Assembly (NCBI RefSeq): GCF_003583365.1
Contig: NZ_QXED01000008.1
Coordinates: 124,001-188,000 of the forward strand
Direction: 5' to 3'
Length of the DNA: 64,000 nt
From: Fibrisoma montanum
GTDB taxonomy: Bacteria; Bacteroidota; Bacteroidia; Cytophagales; Spirosomataceae
A model generated the notes under the pieces. That model worked only from the letters and a program-made list of their open reading frames with translations. It made no database searches and was not told the DNA's origin. Below are positions 28,058-36,586 of this stretch, one piece after another (within the stretch, counting starts at the first letter, position 1; each line of letters opens with the position of its first letter). The position numbers and the translations under genes are program-made.

Positions 28058-28804
28058 CTACAACCGCTTCGCGCCTACGACCTGGCTGTTGTCGGTTCGC
28101 TGGGCGTACAGCAGCACCGTTACGTCGTCCGGTTTCAGGCCATCCGGGATTGGCAGGGTTACACTACCCGACTGGCCGGGCTGGTCGAGGGTGCGGAACT
28201 GCCGCACAACGTTGGAATTGACCAGCGTTCGGCCGCCGTTTTCGCCCCGCTGCACGTTCGTTCGGGCTTCCTTCTGCACCAGCGCAGCGTTCAGGCGATA
28301 CGGACCAGCCGGTAGCTGATACCGAACAGTAACCTGGTTGGCCTGCCGCGTCAGGCTTCCGTCAACCGGAATGAACTGGGACGCCGGTTGTTCCTGCACC
28401 GACCGGATGAGCTGGTCGATACGGCCGCGATGCCCACCAACCACATCGTGCCGGCCATTGATAACCAGTTGGGGCGTATACGTCTGCGTTTTCAGCAATC
28501 GGTCATACTGCCGCTGCCGGTCGGTATATTGTTTGGTGCTGAAGGGGTCCTGCCACCCCAGCCGGTTCCAGTAGTCGACATGAAACGACAGCCCATACAC
28601 CGCCTGCCCGGCACCGGCGGCTCGCTGTGTAATCTCCTGCAACGCCCGGTCGGCAGGCGGACAACTCGAACAGCCCTGCGACGTAAACAACTCCAGCACG
28701 ACAACCGGCTGGACGACCACCTTTGCGTTTTTTTCAGGATGACGTACCAGCGTCCAGGAGGCAGCTCCAGCCAGAAGCATGCCAGCAATGACCATGTATT
28801 TCAT
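28058..28804 (-). CDS. DUF1223 protein, thioredoxin-like, exported
   Basis: A 248-residue protein with an N-terminal signal or anchor (about residues 4-18). The DUF1223 domain covers about 35-240 and carries the family block VLELFTSQGCSSCPPADR with a CxxC pair, followed by LSFHVDYWNRLGW. The fold is thioredoxin-like, so a periplasmic redox role is possible but not shown. It is divergent from the TetR-SDR operon; a palindromic operator candidate lies in the shared intergenic region, so it may be controlled by that repressor. Start ATG 28804. Confidence 0.87.
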   Translation of the reverse strand: MKYMVIAGMLLAGAASWTLVRHPEKNAKVVVQPVVVLELFTSQGCSSCPPADRALQEITQRAAGAGQAVYGLSFHVDYWNRLGWQDPFSTKQYTDRQRQYDRLLKTQTYTPQLVINGRHDVVGGHRGRIDQLIRSVQEQPASQFIPVDGSLTRQANQVTVRYQLPAGPYRLNAALVQKEARTNVQRGENGGRTLVNSNVVRQFRTLDQPGQSGSVTLPIPDGLKPDDVTVLLYAQRTDNSQVVGAKRL

Positions 28805-28913
28805 ACTCCGTTTATTTTTAGGACGGTTCTATCCGTAACAAGCAAATTGGCTAAGCAGTTGCCAGTCAATTTGTTTCTGATTAAAAAGCGAGCAAAAATG
28901 TATAAAAATAATA

Positions 28914-28944
28914 TTTTCAAACTTTTTGTTAAATTGTTTGAAAA
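28914..28944. promoter_or_regulatory. Candidate operator of the TetR-family regulator
   Basis: TTTTCAAAC (28914-28922) and GTTTGAAAA (28936-28944) are exact inverted 9-base arms with a 13-base spacer. The site lies in the 178-base gap between the DUF1223 gene and the TetR gene and just upstream of a -7-like box. Position and symmetry fit a self-regulating TetR repressor; binding itself is inferred. Confidence 0.6.
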
Positions 28945-28950
28945 ATAAAA

Positions 28951-28958
28951 TACCTTTG
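28951..28958 (+). promoter_or_regulatory. -7 box of the TetR-SDR operon
   Basis: TACCTTTG matches the Bacteroidota -7 consensus TAnnTTTG and lies 24 bases before the start codon at 28983. The nearest TTG at a plausible -33 position (28926-28928) is 22 bases away, a little longer than ideal. Confidence 0.55.
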
Positions 28959-28982
28959 TTTCGTCAATGTGCAGTTGAAACG

Positions 28983-29591
28983 ATGGAGACGAAAACAGAG
29001 GGTTCAAAAACTGATCAGAAACGCCGGGCCATCCGGCAGGCAGCCGCCGAGTGCTTTGCCCGCTACGGCTACGATAAAACAACGCTCGACGACATTGGTA
29101 AAGCGATCCGGCTCAACAAGGCGTCGCTCTACTATTACTACAAGAACAAGGAGGAGCTGTTCATCGACGTCGTGCTGCAGGAAAGCGCGGCTTTCATGAG
29201 TGATCTGATGGCCAAGGTCGCTACGATCGATGAGCCCACCGAACAGATCAGTACGTACCTGACCGAACGGCTTCGCTACTACAAGCAGGTGCTTAATCTG
29301 CATAGCCTGTCCATTGAGAACCTCCAGACGCTGGAACCTCAATTTGAACAGCTCTACGCCGGTGTGCTCCAGCAGGAACTGGACTTCCTCGAAACGCTGA
29401 TGCGCAAGGCCATTCCGCCCACCGAAGACGCCCGCCAACTGGCCAGCCTGCTCTTGACCGTTGCCGATGCGCTGAAGTATAAAGCCGTTCGTGACGCCGG
29501 ATTCGGCTCTACGCAGGCGATTGATTACTCCCAGGTTGAACACGAAACAGGCCTATTAACCAAACTTATCATAAACGGAATAAACGCATGA
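28983..29591 (+). CDS. TetR/AcrR-family transcriptional regulator
   Basis: A 202-residue protein from ATG 28983 (an earlier TTG would add a hydrophobic stretch of no sense). The N-terminal helix-turn-helix is typical: AAAECFARYGYDKTTLDDIGKA and, directly after, KASLYYYYKNKEELF, here quoted as two neighbouring blocks. The C-terminal ~140 residues form the ligand-binding domain and contain no recognisable signature. It overlaps the SDR gene by 4 bases (ATGA), so it likely controls that operon and perhaps the divergent DUF1223 gene. Confidence 0.9.
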   Translation: METKTEGSKTDQKRRAIRQAAAECFARYGYDKTTLDDIGKAIRLNKASLYYYYKNKEELFIDVVLQESAAFMSDLMAKVATIDEPTEQISTYLTERLRYYKQVLNLHSLSIENLQTLEPQFEQLYAGVLQQELDFLETLMRKAIPPTEDARQLASLLLTVADALKYKAVRDAGFGSTQAIDYSQVEHETGLLTKLIINGINA

Positions 29592-30442
29592 AAACAGTAT
29601 TGATTACCGGAACTTCGTCGGGCATTGGTAAAGCCACCGCCCGCTATTTCGCGGAAAACGGCTGGAACGTAGCCGCTACGATGCGGACACCGGGCAAAGA
29701 GACTGAGTTGGCAAAACTGCCGAACGTAAAGCTGTTTCGCCTGGACGTAATGGATGCCGACAGTATTCGTCAGGCCATTGCCGATGCACGGGCGGCTTTC
29801 GGAGGCATCGACGTCATCGTCAACAATGCCGGCTACGGTGCCATCGGGGTATTTGAAGCCGCCACGCCGGAGCAGATTCAGCGCCAGTTCGACACGAACG
29901 TTTTTGGGGTCATGAACGTCATCCGGGAAATTCTGCCTTATTTCCGGGAGAAGCGCAGTGGCACTATCATCAACGTAACGTCGATGGGCGGCCTGATTAC
30001 CTTCCCGATCTACAGCATCTACCACGGTACCAAATGGGCAGTGGAGGGCTTTGCCGAAGCGCTGTCGTTTGAGCTGCGCCCATTCAACATCCGGGTCAAA
30101 AACGTAGAGCCGGGGGCTATCAAAACTGATTTTTATGATCGCTCGCAGGACATTCTGAAAAAAGACGGGTTGACTGCCTACGACGAGTACGTTCGGGTAA
30201 CGCTGGCCAACACCCAGAAAGAAGGCGAAAACGCGCCGGGTCCGGAGGTAGTCGCCAAAACGATTTTCCAGGCCGCCAACGATCGCAGCTTCCGGCTCCG
30301 TTACGTAACGGGCAGCAGCCAGACCAGCGCCCTGCTCACGATGCGCCGTCTGATTCCCCTATCGTGGTTCCATACTCTTGTTCGCAACGTTGTCGAGAAA
30401 GGCTACAAAGCCCCGGCGATGAACGTGGGGCAAGGGGCATAG
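29588..30442 (+). CDS. Short-chain dehydrogenase/reductase (SDR)
   Basis: A 284-residue classical SDR. It has the cofactor motif TGTSSGIG near residue 7, NNAGYG near 80, a catalytic Ser in NVTSMGG and the Tyr-x3-Lys pair in YHGTK (about residue 150). Thr-Arg-type residues after the second strand (ATMRTPGK) suggest preference for NADP. Substrate unknown. Its start codon overlaps the TetR stop (ATGA), so both genes form one operon that the TetR protein probably regulates. The downstream neighbour is convergent. Confidence 0.88.
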   Translation: MKTVLITGTSSGIGKATARYFAENGWNVAATMRTPGKETELAKLPNVKLFRLDVMDADSIRQAIADARAAFGGIDVIVNNAGYGAIGVFEAATPEQIQRQFDTNVFGVMNVIREILPYFREKRSGTIINVTSMGGLITFPIYSIYHGTKWAVEGFAEALSFELRPFNIRVKNVEPGAIKTDFYDRSQDILKKDGLTAYDEYVRVTLANTQKEGENAPGPEVVAKTIFQAANDRSFRLRYVTGSSQTSALLTMRRLIPLSWFHTLVRNVVEKGYKAPAMNVGQGA

Positions 30443-30471
30443 GAAACAGCCTCACCTTTGCCCCAGGCGCA

Positions 30472-31287
30472 CTACAACCCCAGATAATAATCATAGCCGC
30501 GCTCGGCCCAGAAATCGCGGGGACGCGTATCGCTGAAAAAAATTCGGCCGATGCGTTTCAGGTTCTTTACGCCGTATTTATGCGGAATCAGCAACCGGAC
30601 GGGTGCACCATGCTGGTTGTTAATCGGCTCGCCGTTCAATTCGTAGGCCAGCAGGGTTTGCGGATGCATGGCGCTCTCCATGTCGATACCGACGTAGTAG
30701 CCTTTATCGGGCGTTTCCATACCAACGAATTTGTACAGATCGTCGGTAGTGTCCGGGCTGGGCGCTTTGCCGCTTCGGGTACCGAGTTGGTAGCGTTCCA
30801 TAAAATCCGAGAACCTGACCCCACTCCAGTGCTGAATCTGGCTCCAGCCTTCCACGCATTTAAAATCATAAACCAGTTCCTGCCGGGGCAGCGCCTTTAC
30901 GTCGTCCATTGTTAGCAGCAGTGGTTCCTGTGGTTCTCCGTTACTGCCTTGTCGATCAATCTGGAGTTTCCAGTCATCCGGCAAAGGCGTCCGTAGCCCG
31001 TCGAAACCGTTTACGCGGGGAACACGGGCCGCGGCTTCGACCGGATAGGTCCTGACCAGGTGGTTACTGCTGAAATACGTACTGGCAATGTCCTCGTTTA
31101 CATCGAGCACTTTCCGAAGCGGCTTGCGGATTCCGGCCAGGTTCGGGCTGTTCTGAATCCAGGTGTACACGCCTACTGGTACTACCGAGGCCAGGGCAAA
31201 CCAGCCAAACGCTTTCAGTGTACGGCGACGGATCACTGACTCCGGCAGATCGCTTTCGGGCAAATCAGGCTCATTTGTTGCTTTCAT
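30472..31287 (-). CDS. Molybdopterin-dependent oxidoreductase (sulfite oxidase/MsrP-like)
   Basis: A 271-residue protein with the Oxidored_molyb domain over about residues 70-265. The likely molybdenum-binding cysteine is in DFKCVEGWS and the pterin-contact block is in NQHGAPVRLLIPHKYG. An N-terminal twin-arginine-like run (IRRRTLKAFGWFALASVVPVG) suggests Tat export or an anchor. Its start overlaps the cytochrome b gene by 4 bases (ATGA), so the two form an electron-transfer pair. A PESDLPES duplication stands near the N-terminus. Reaction unknown; peptide-methionine-sulfoxide reductase or another oxo-transfer are options. Confidence 0.87.
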   Translation of the reverse strand: MKATNEPDLPESDLPESVIRRRTLKAFGWFALASVVPVGVYTWIQNSPNLAGIRKPLRKVLDVNEDIASTYFSSNHLVRTYPVEAAARVPRVNGFDGLRTPLPDDWKLQIDRQGSNGEPQEPLLLTMDDVKALPRQELVYDFKCVEGWSQIQHWSGVRFSDFMERYQLGTRSGKAPSPDTTDDLYKFVGMETPDKGYYVGIDMESAMHPQTLLAYELNGEPINNQHGAPVRLLIPHKYGVKNLKRIGRIFFSDTRPRDFWAERGYDYYLGL

Positions 31288-32054
31288 GACAGGGCGGGTT
31301 GAAGAGGAGTACTGTCGGGACGGGGTTCGGTGGGCGCAGGGTCGTCCGTTGGACCGGGTTCGGGCGTAACGTCGGTCATGACCGGTCGTTCAGGATCGTT
31401 CGATTTCACCACTTCAAAACCCGTAACCATCGACTGAAAGTTTTGCCAGCCCGCCCGGATCACCTGCCCGATATGAATAACGAAAAACAGTACGTAGCCG
31501 ATCGTAAGCGCAAAATGAATCAGCCGAGCAGTTTTGTAGCCGCCCATGAGGGCTGTCAGCCAGTAAAACTGCGTGGGTTTATAAATCGCGTAGCCAGTCA
31601 GTACCGAACCGACGCCCATCAGCATGATGGAAAAATACGCGATTTTCTGCGCTCCGTTGTACTTGATGAACGGCGGTTGATCTTTCCGCAGGCCCAGGTC
31701 GTACAGCGTTACGTGAATAGCCTCCCGAAACGAATTCCGACCAGGAACCAGGTGCCGCCACTCGCCGGAAATAAAGGTGTAACCAACGTAGAGCAGACCA
31801 TTCAGCAGGAAGATCCACATGAATACGAAGTGCCAGGCCATGCCTTCGGCCAATCGACGCGACAGCTTCAGGGCCTTATAAAACCCATCGGGAAAGAACG
31901 ATACGAGCGTCCAGTCGCCGAGCTGAATCTTGTACGGATCGTAGGCCCAGTAAATCAGCAGGCCGCTCCAGATCATGATGCCCAGCACGGGAAAGTTGAC
32001 CCAGTGAAACCAGCGGATGGCTAATGGATGCTTATGAAGGATGCGTCGTTTCAT
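31284..32054 (-). CDS. Cytochrome b (b561/NarI-like) membrane subunit
   Basis: A 256-residue membrane protein from ATG 32054; a TTG 11 codons upstream is a weaker start. It has about four to five membrane segments with histidines that could bind two haems (RWFHWVNF, AWHFVFMW, HFALTIGYVLFFVIHIG). The C-terminal tail is proline-rich (PEPGPTDDPAPTEPRP). It should pass electrons from the quinol pool to the molybdopterin protein encoded directly downstream with a 4-base overlap. The two genes make a two-gene operon ending convergently with the SDR gene. Confidence 0.87.
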   Translation of the reverse strand: MKRRILHKHPLAIRWFHWVNFPVLGIMIWSGLLIYWAYDPYKIQLGDWTLVSFFPDGFYKALKLSRRLAEGMAWHFVFMWIFLLNGLLYVGYTFISGEWRHLVPGRNSFREAIHVTLYDLGLRKDQPPFIKYNGAQKIAYFSIMLMGVGSVLTGYAIYKPTQFYWLTALMGGYKTARLIHFALTIGYVLFFVIHIGQVIRAGWQNFQSMVTGFEVVKSNDPERPVMTDVTPEPGPTDDPAPTEPRPDSTPLQPALS

Positions 32055-32156
32055 GGTATTGACCGGCTGGGATGTCTGACGAACCAATATACTGATTTAG
32101 TAACTACGTCGGCCCCAGGCTGGTTAGAATCCCCATCCAGCCGGCAACGTTTAGCG

Positions 32157-32972
32157 TTAGTTGGTCCGGCTTGCTTCTTCAGCGGCAATCTTCAGGTCGG
32201 TGGCAGAAATTCCTTCGAGAGCCATGCCATAGCCAACCTGCTCCAGAAAATCACGTTTCAGGCTCTGCGTAAACATCGACCGCATGAAGCGCCGGGTCAG
32301 GTCCGGGATGGTCAGCAACTGGCGGGCAGTTTCATACGCCCGATTCATCAGCGCCGTGTTGTCGGGCAGTACCTCGGCCACCAATCCAAGCTGCCTGGCT
32401 TCCTGAGCCGACAGTTTTTGCTGGGTGTATAGAAAATACTTAGCGCGGTACTCCCCTAAGGCTTTTGCCCAGACGGTCTGCACGCCGTCGCCGGGAACGA
32501 TACCAAACGCCAAATGCGGAAAGTCCTGAAAATAGGCGTGTTCGGAAGCGAGCAGTACGTCGGCTGTCAGTGCGTATTCGGAGTGAACCGTGGCAGGGCC
32601 ATTGATAGCAGCAACAACGGGAACGTTGATGTCCAGCAGGTTCTGCAACACTTTCTGCCCTTCCCACCAGGTGTTATACCATTCGCGCGGGTTAGTGATA
32701 TCGCCAAGGCTGGGACCGTCGATCTGCGCAAACCACTCATCGCCGGTGCCGGTCAGAATGACCACTTTATTGGCCCGATCGCGGCTGATCTGAAAGAACG
32801 CGTCGACAAATTCCGTATGATCTTTACCCGTGAAGACAATAGGGCCGCCGTTGGTTGTAAACCGGACTTCCAGAATGCCGTCGGTAGTGCGGCTCAGGTG
32901 CAGATGTTCGTATTTGGTGAAGTAATCCGGTACACTCGTTTGCGGAGCGGGGGTTGTGGCGGAGGAATTCAT
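32157..32972 (-). CDS. Enoyl-CoA hydratase/isomerase family protein
   Basis: A 271-residue crotonase-fold protein. Visible blocks include the first oxyanion-hole strand region (ILTGTGDEWFAQIDG near residue 85), VVAAINGPATVHSEYALTADVLL (here as one conserved region) and GIVPGDGVQTVWAKALG, with EARQLGLVAEVLPD after it. The classic hydratase glutamates are not certain: the first position has VHSEY and the second GDGVQT, so hydratase, isomerase or hydrolase activity cannot be told apart. No CoA ligase or thiolase lies nearby. Start ATG 32972. Confidence 0.85.
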   Translation of the reverse strand: MNSSATTPAPQTSVPDYFTKYEHLHLSRTTDGILEVRFTTNGGPIVFTGKDHTEFVDAFFQISRDRANKVVILTGTGDEWFAQIDGPSLGDITNPREWYNTWWEGQKVLQNLLDINVPVVAAINGPATVHSEYALTADVLLASEHAYFQDFPHLAFGIVPGDGVQTVWAKALGEYRAKYFLYTQQKLSAQEARQLGLVAEVLPDNTALMNRAYETARQLLTIPDLTRRFMRSMFTQSLKRDFLEQVGYGMALEGISATDLKIAAEEASRTN

Positions 32973-33058
32973 GGCTGTACTAAGTTTGTTTTGTTATGAG
33001 CTTGTTTACTCCTGCCATCGAATGACATTACGTCGTCAGATGGTGAGCGTTTGATACG

Positions 33059-33610
33059 TTAAGCCTCAACGGCTTCTAATTCCGGCGCTACGGGGAAGTC
33101 AATGGCGATCTGGGTGATGTTGTGCAGGTAGTTCGACAGCACTTTGTCGGCCACCAGCGAAATCAGGTCGATCAGGGCAGCCTGATCGTAGCCCAGCGCG
33201 AAGAAGCGGTCGAGCAGCAACGGCGACGGGTGGCCATGTGTCCGTTGAATCTCAGCGGCCAGGTTCGTCAGTACGTTCAGTTTTTCGTCGGGGTGAGTTC
33301 CGGCGCGGAGCTGCAGAATTTCATCGTCGGAGAAACCGTTCATCTTGCCCAGGGCCGTATGCGCCGACTGGCAGTACCGGCAGCCGTTCACCTCACTGAC
33401 GGCCAGGAAGATCGCTTCGCGTTCTTTGGCCCGGAACGCCCCTTTGGCCTGTCCTTGCTGAAAACTCAGGTAATTGGCCAGCGTAGCGGGCGAATGCCCG
33501 ATGTACGCATAGAGATTGGGGGTAAACCCGAGCGCCTTCTCCAGGCCGGCGAACATAGCTGCGCTGTCCGGCTTTGCGGTTTCTTTTGTGGGGATCGTGT
33601 ACTGTGCCAT
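33059..33610 (-). CDS. Carboxymuconolactone decarboxylase/AhpD-like protein
   Basis: A 183-residue protein from ATG 33610; a longer frame to 33670 uses a poor start. It contains the CMD/AhpD helical domain with the redox pair CRYCQSAH (CxxC..H), as in alkylhydroperoxidase-like proteins. The rest of the protein is helical (LADKVLSNYLHNITQIA). It probably reduces peroxides or acts in stress defence; the substrate is unknown. The AraC-family gene lies 87 bases upstream on the same strand and is a likely controller of this gene. Confidence 0.88.
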   Translation of the reverse strand: MAQYTIPTKETAKPDSAAMFAGLEKALGFTPNLYAYIGHSPATLANYLSFQQGQAKGAFRAKEREAIFLAVSEVNGCRYCQSAHTALGKMNGFSDDEILQLRAGTHPDEKLNVLTNLAAEIQRTHGHPSPLLLDRFFALGYDQAALIDLISLVADKVLSNYLHNITQIAIDFPVAPELEAVEA

Positions 33611-33697
33611 TGTCGTGGTTATTTGATTGGTTGATTGACATGGCAAAGTTGCAGCCGCTCCGGCCCGCAAAGAATGGCGGCAGTTCCCGGCTTGTTA

Positions 33698-34567
33698 TCA
33701 ATTCTTCCCGATCAGCGTCGCTTTGAGCTGTTCTTTGAATTCCGTGGGAGCCGCGCCCGTCTGTTTCTTGAAAAATCGGCTGAAATGCGCCACCTCCTCA
33801 AAGCCCAGTTCGTAGGCGACTTCCTTCGTCGATTTATCCGTGTACATCAGCAGCCGCTTGGCTTCGAGGGCAATGCGGCTATGAATAATCTGCAAGGGAT
33901 TCGGGAAGCGATACAGGGCAAACAGGTTCGACAAGGTTTTGGGCGACTTATTCAGCAGATCGGCGTAGTCGCTCACGGCGTGCAGATTCCGGTAGTTGTT
34001 CTCAACCAGCAGGTTAAATCGCCGGACAATATCAAAATCTTTCTCGTTGACATCCGGCTCCAGATACTGCTCCCTAGCCAACCGGGTCAGTTTAATGATC
34101 AGGCGCTTGGTGAGCATTCGCAGCATCTCGCCCTGAATCGTATCCTTCGTCGTAAATTCGTCTTCAAATACGGCCAGGAGTGCCTCAAACTTTCGTTCTT
34201 CGACCGCATCCAGCTGTAGAAACATCACGTCCTTGACACCGTAAAACAAAAAACCAACGCACGAAACTTCCTTGTCGTGGTCGACAATGCAGTAAAACTC
34301 CCGATCAAACTGCCACGCGATGATGTTAGATGACTGATCGATCCGGTACGACTGATTAACCATCAGCGGCACGATGGACTGCGCCGGAAACAGGTACTCG
34401 ACGCTATCAATAACGATACGTTCCGCCGGTCCGACGTTCCAGGCGATGGTCAGCAACCGCTCCTGCCGGGCGGTCCGATCCCGGAAGAAAAACCGGTCAA
34501 TGGAAGACTCATAGCGATGCAGCCGAAGGGTACCGCCCGTATGTACATCGTGGAATTCGTAACGCAT
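33698..34567 (-). CDS. AraC-family transcriptional regulator
   Basis: A 289-residue protein whose N-terminal half is a cupin-like ligand-binding region (residues about 1-175) and whose C-terminal ~95 residues form the double helix-turn-helix of AraC/XylS proteins (ISSLS-like blocks: LNKSPKTLSNLF and STKEVAYELGFEEVAHFSRFFKKQTG). The final block is the family's hallmark. It is divergent from the Crp/Fnr gene, with only 10 bases between the two start codons, and upstream of the AhpD-like gene. Likely target: the AhpD-like gene. Ligand unknown. Confidence 0.9.
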   Translation of the reverse strand: MRYEFHDVHTGGTLRLHRYESSIDRFFFRDRTARQERLLTIAWNVGPAERIVIDSVEYLFPAQSIVPLMVNQSYRIDQSSNIIAWQFDREFYCIVDHDKEVSCVGFLFYGVKDVMFLQLDAVEERKFEALLAVFEDEFTTKDTIQGEMLRMLTKRLIIKLTRLAREQYLEPDVNEKDFDIVRRFNLLVENNYRNLHAVSDYADLLNKSPKTLSNLFALYRFPNPLQIIHSRIALEAKRLLMYTDKSTKEVAYELGFEEVAHFSRFFKKQTGAAPTEFKEQLKATLIGKN

Positions 34568-34577
34568 ACGTAAACCT

Positions 34578-35168
34578 ATGACAACTGATTATTCAGCACT
34601 GCTCCAGACGATCCGCCAGTTCATTGCACTCACGAACAAGGAAGAAGCGGTTGTTACGTCGTTGTTTAAACCGATGGTTTTGCCGACCGATGGCTATTTC
34701 CTCCAGGCTGGTGACGTATGCCGATACGCCGGCTTCGTTACGCAGGGTCTGCTCCGGTACTACGTCCTCGACGATGGTGCCGAACACACCTACGACTTTT
34801 CACCCGAACAAACGTTCGCGAGCAATTACGAAAGTTTCCTGACGCAGACGCCCTCTTCCCGTTTTATTCAGGCTATCGAACCAACCACGCTGCTGGTTAT
34901 CAACTTCAACAACCTGCAACGACTGTATGATTCCATTGGCGAAGGTCAGAAATTTGGCCGGTTAATCGCCGAGCATCTGTTTGTCGGGATGCTTCAGAAA
35001 TTGACGTCGTTTTACCAGGAAACGGCTGAAGAGCGCTACGAAACGTTTCTCCGCTCCTTTCCAACGCTGCAGGAGCGCATCCCGCAGTACGTAGTAGCCT
35101 CCTACGTGGGCATCAAACCGCAGTCACTTAGCCGAATCCGGGCGGCCCGGGCCGGCAAACTGTACTGA
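34578..35168 (+). CDS. Crp/Fnr-family transcriptional regulator
   Basis: A 196-residue protein. The N-terminal cyclic-nucleotide-binding-like beta-roll (about 20-130) is present (FLQAGDVCRYAGFVTQGLLRYYV, a typical RmlC-like start), and the C-terminus has a winged-helix motif (PQYVVASYVGIKPQSLSRIRAA). The start at ATG 34578 is supported by the usual N-terminal helix LLQTIRQFIALTNKEE. No iron-sulfur cysteines are seen, so oxygen sensing of the Fnr kind is unlikely. The DUF4267 gene follows after 77 bases on the same strand and may be its target. Confidence 0.9.
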   Translation: MTTDYSALLQTIRQFIALTNKEEAVVTSLFKPMVLPTDGYFLQAGDVCRYAGFVTQGLLRYYVLDDGAEHTYDFSPEQTFASNYESFLTQTPSSRFIQAIEPTTLLVINFNNLQRLYDSIGEGQKFGRLIAEHLFVGMLQKLTSFYQETAEERYETFLRSFPTLQERIPQYVVASYVGIKPQSLSRIRAARAGKLY

Positions 35169-35245
35169 CTGTTCTTCACCCAGGTGAATGCATCGCTTAC
35201 GGCTGGCGAAGACCTTTGCTTCGTCAAACTAAATCACGAACGACG

Positions 35246-35683
35246 ATGCAAACAAAGCAATTTTCTGGCTGGATCACGGCCGTAGGTTATCTGTTCGGTG
35301 CCGGACTGGTGTTCATTGGAGGCCGCTTTCTGCTCGCTCCCGAAGTTGCCGAACGCGGCTACGGTCTGGTTTTCGACCAGCCGACCAATGCGTTTCATTA
35401 CATCAAAGGCATTCGGGATGTCTTCTCAGGACTACTGTTTATTGGTTTCACAGCGGCCAGGTGGTTTAAACCGCTCGGGGGCGTAACCCTGGCCGGCTCA
35501 CTGATACCGGTTGTTGATATGCTGATTGTTCTCAGCGACCCACATGCTGTAGCGGGTTCCGAGTGGATTCACGGGGGTACCGCAATAGCCTTATGGGTGT
35601 ACGGCTACGTTCTGTTTCGCAACGAGCGCAGCACTCATCAGCCTCAATTTGAGCACACAATAACTCACCGACAGGGTCAGTAG
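35246..35683 (+). CDS. DUF4267-type small membrane protein
   Basis: A 145-residue protein from ATG 35246 (an earlier TTG is possible). It has four predicted membrane segments: about 10-28, 50-70, 80-98 and 105-125, with a polar tail. I recognise the DUF4267 pattern (RFLLAPEVAERGYGL). Function unknown. It lies downstream of the Crp/Fnr gene. Its last 93 bases overlap the 3' end of the WecA-like gene on the other strand, an unusually long convergent overlap. Confidence 0.8.
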   Translation: MQTKQFSGWITAVGYLFGAGLVFIGGRFLLAPEVAERGYGLVFDQPTNAFHYIKGIRDVFSGLLFIGFTAARWFKPLGGVTLAGSLIPVVDMLIVLSDPHAVAGSEWIHGGTAIALWVYGYVLFRNERSTHQPQFEHTITHRQGQ

Positions 35684-36586
35684 AATCAACCCTGCCAATC
35701 CCAACTGAGCCGCCGTTGACCAGTTGACGGCGGCCAGCACCATGGCGTTGATTCCGAGTTGCAGCAGGGCATACAAGGCGGATACCCGCAGATGCGGCCA
35801 TTGCAGCCGGTGAACCAGCAGTTGGAACAGGTGCAGCCGATGGGCCTGGAAGATGTTCTGCCCCAGATACAACCGGTGGAGGATGGTCAGAACGCTGTCG
35901 ACCCCGTATACCGCCAGCAGCAAAATGGGCAGGTACGTCTGGTGGACGATAATAAATTGGTACAGCATGTACAGGATAATGACCGCGATAGAGACACTAC
36001 CGACATCGCCTGCGAAGCAAACGGCCTTTCGCCGGGCGTTGAAATACGTGAATACCAGCACGGATGCCAGCACGAACGCAAAAAGCGAATCAGCCGCCAG
36101 AACAGGCTGCCGAACCTGCCAGTACCAGAGCGTCCCGACCGTAACAAGGCTATAAAACGCCGTGATGCCATTAATGCCATCCATGAAATTGTAGGCGTTC
36201 AGCGTACCCACGCCCACAACCAGCACAATCAGCCAGACCCACGGTTCGGTCGGCCATACGCCCGTTTCGCGCAGCAGGAGCGCTACTGCCACAAACTGTA
36301 CGCCAATGCGGTAACGATTGGGCAGGGTGTACAGATCATCCAGAAAGCTGATGGCGGCTGCCAGTGTAAGACCCAGGAAAAAATACGGGAACGCAAACTG
36401 AGTGTATATGAAAGCACCCAGCGCAGCAATCCAGAACAAAACACCCCCACCCCGTATCGTCTGGGCGGTATGTGAACTGCGCTCATTGGGTTTATCGACG
36501 ATTCGGAACCGCTCGGCTACCTGGAGGTAGAGCAGTTCGGTACCAAACAGCGCCGTGGTGATAACCAGGTAGAAGGTAAATGTCAT
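35591..36586 (-). CDS. WecA/MraY-like phospho-sugar transferase (undecaprenyl-phosphate)
   Basis: A 331-residue integral membrane protein with about ten membrane segments. It has the MraY/WecA family blocks: DKPNERSSHT near residue 33, a pair of aspartates (SFLDDLYTLP) and NAYNFMDGINGI near 150, plus the later cytoplasmic loop with HRLHLFQ. Members attach a sugar phosphate (for WecA, GlcNAc-1-P) to undecaprenyl phosphate and so begin a repeat unit. It is the last gene of the polysaccharide operon, overlapping the epimerase gene by 4 bases. The exact sugar (GlcNAc, FucNAc or other) cannot be told. Confidence 0.9.
   Translation of the reverse strand: MTFTFYLVITTALFGTELLYLQVAERFRIVDKPNERSSHTAQTIRGGGVLFWIAALGAFIYTQFAFPYFFLGLTLAAAISFLDDLYTLPNRYRIGVQFVAVALLLRETGVWPTEPWVWLIVLVVGVGTLNAYNFMDGINGITAFYSLVTVGTLWYWQVRQPVLAADSLFAFVLASVLVFTYFNARRKAVCFAGDVGSVSIAVIILYMLYQFIIVHQTYLPILLLAVYGVDSVLTILHRLYLGQNIFQAHRLHLFQLLVHRLQWPHLRVSALYALLQLGINAMVLAAVNWSTAAQLGLAGLILLTLSVSYCVLKLRLMSAALVAKQNVAVHP

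Noticed and set aside
34593-34787. Small minus-strand frames within the Crp/Fnr gene
   Set aside because: They lie antisense to a gene with a clear helix-turn-helix end.
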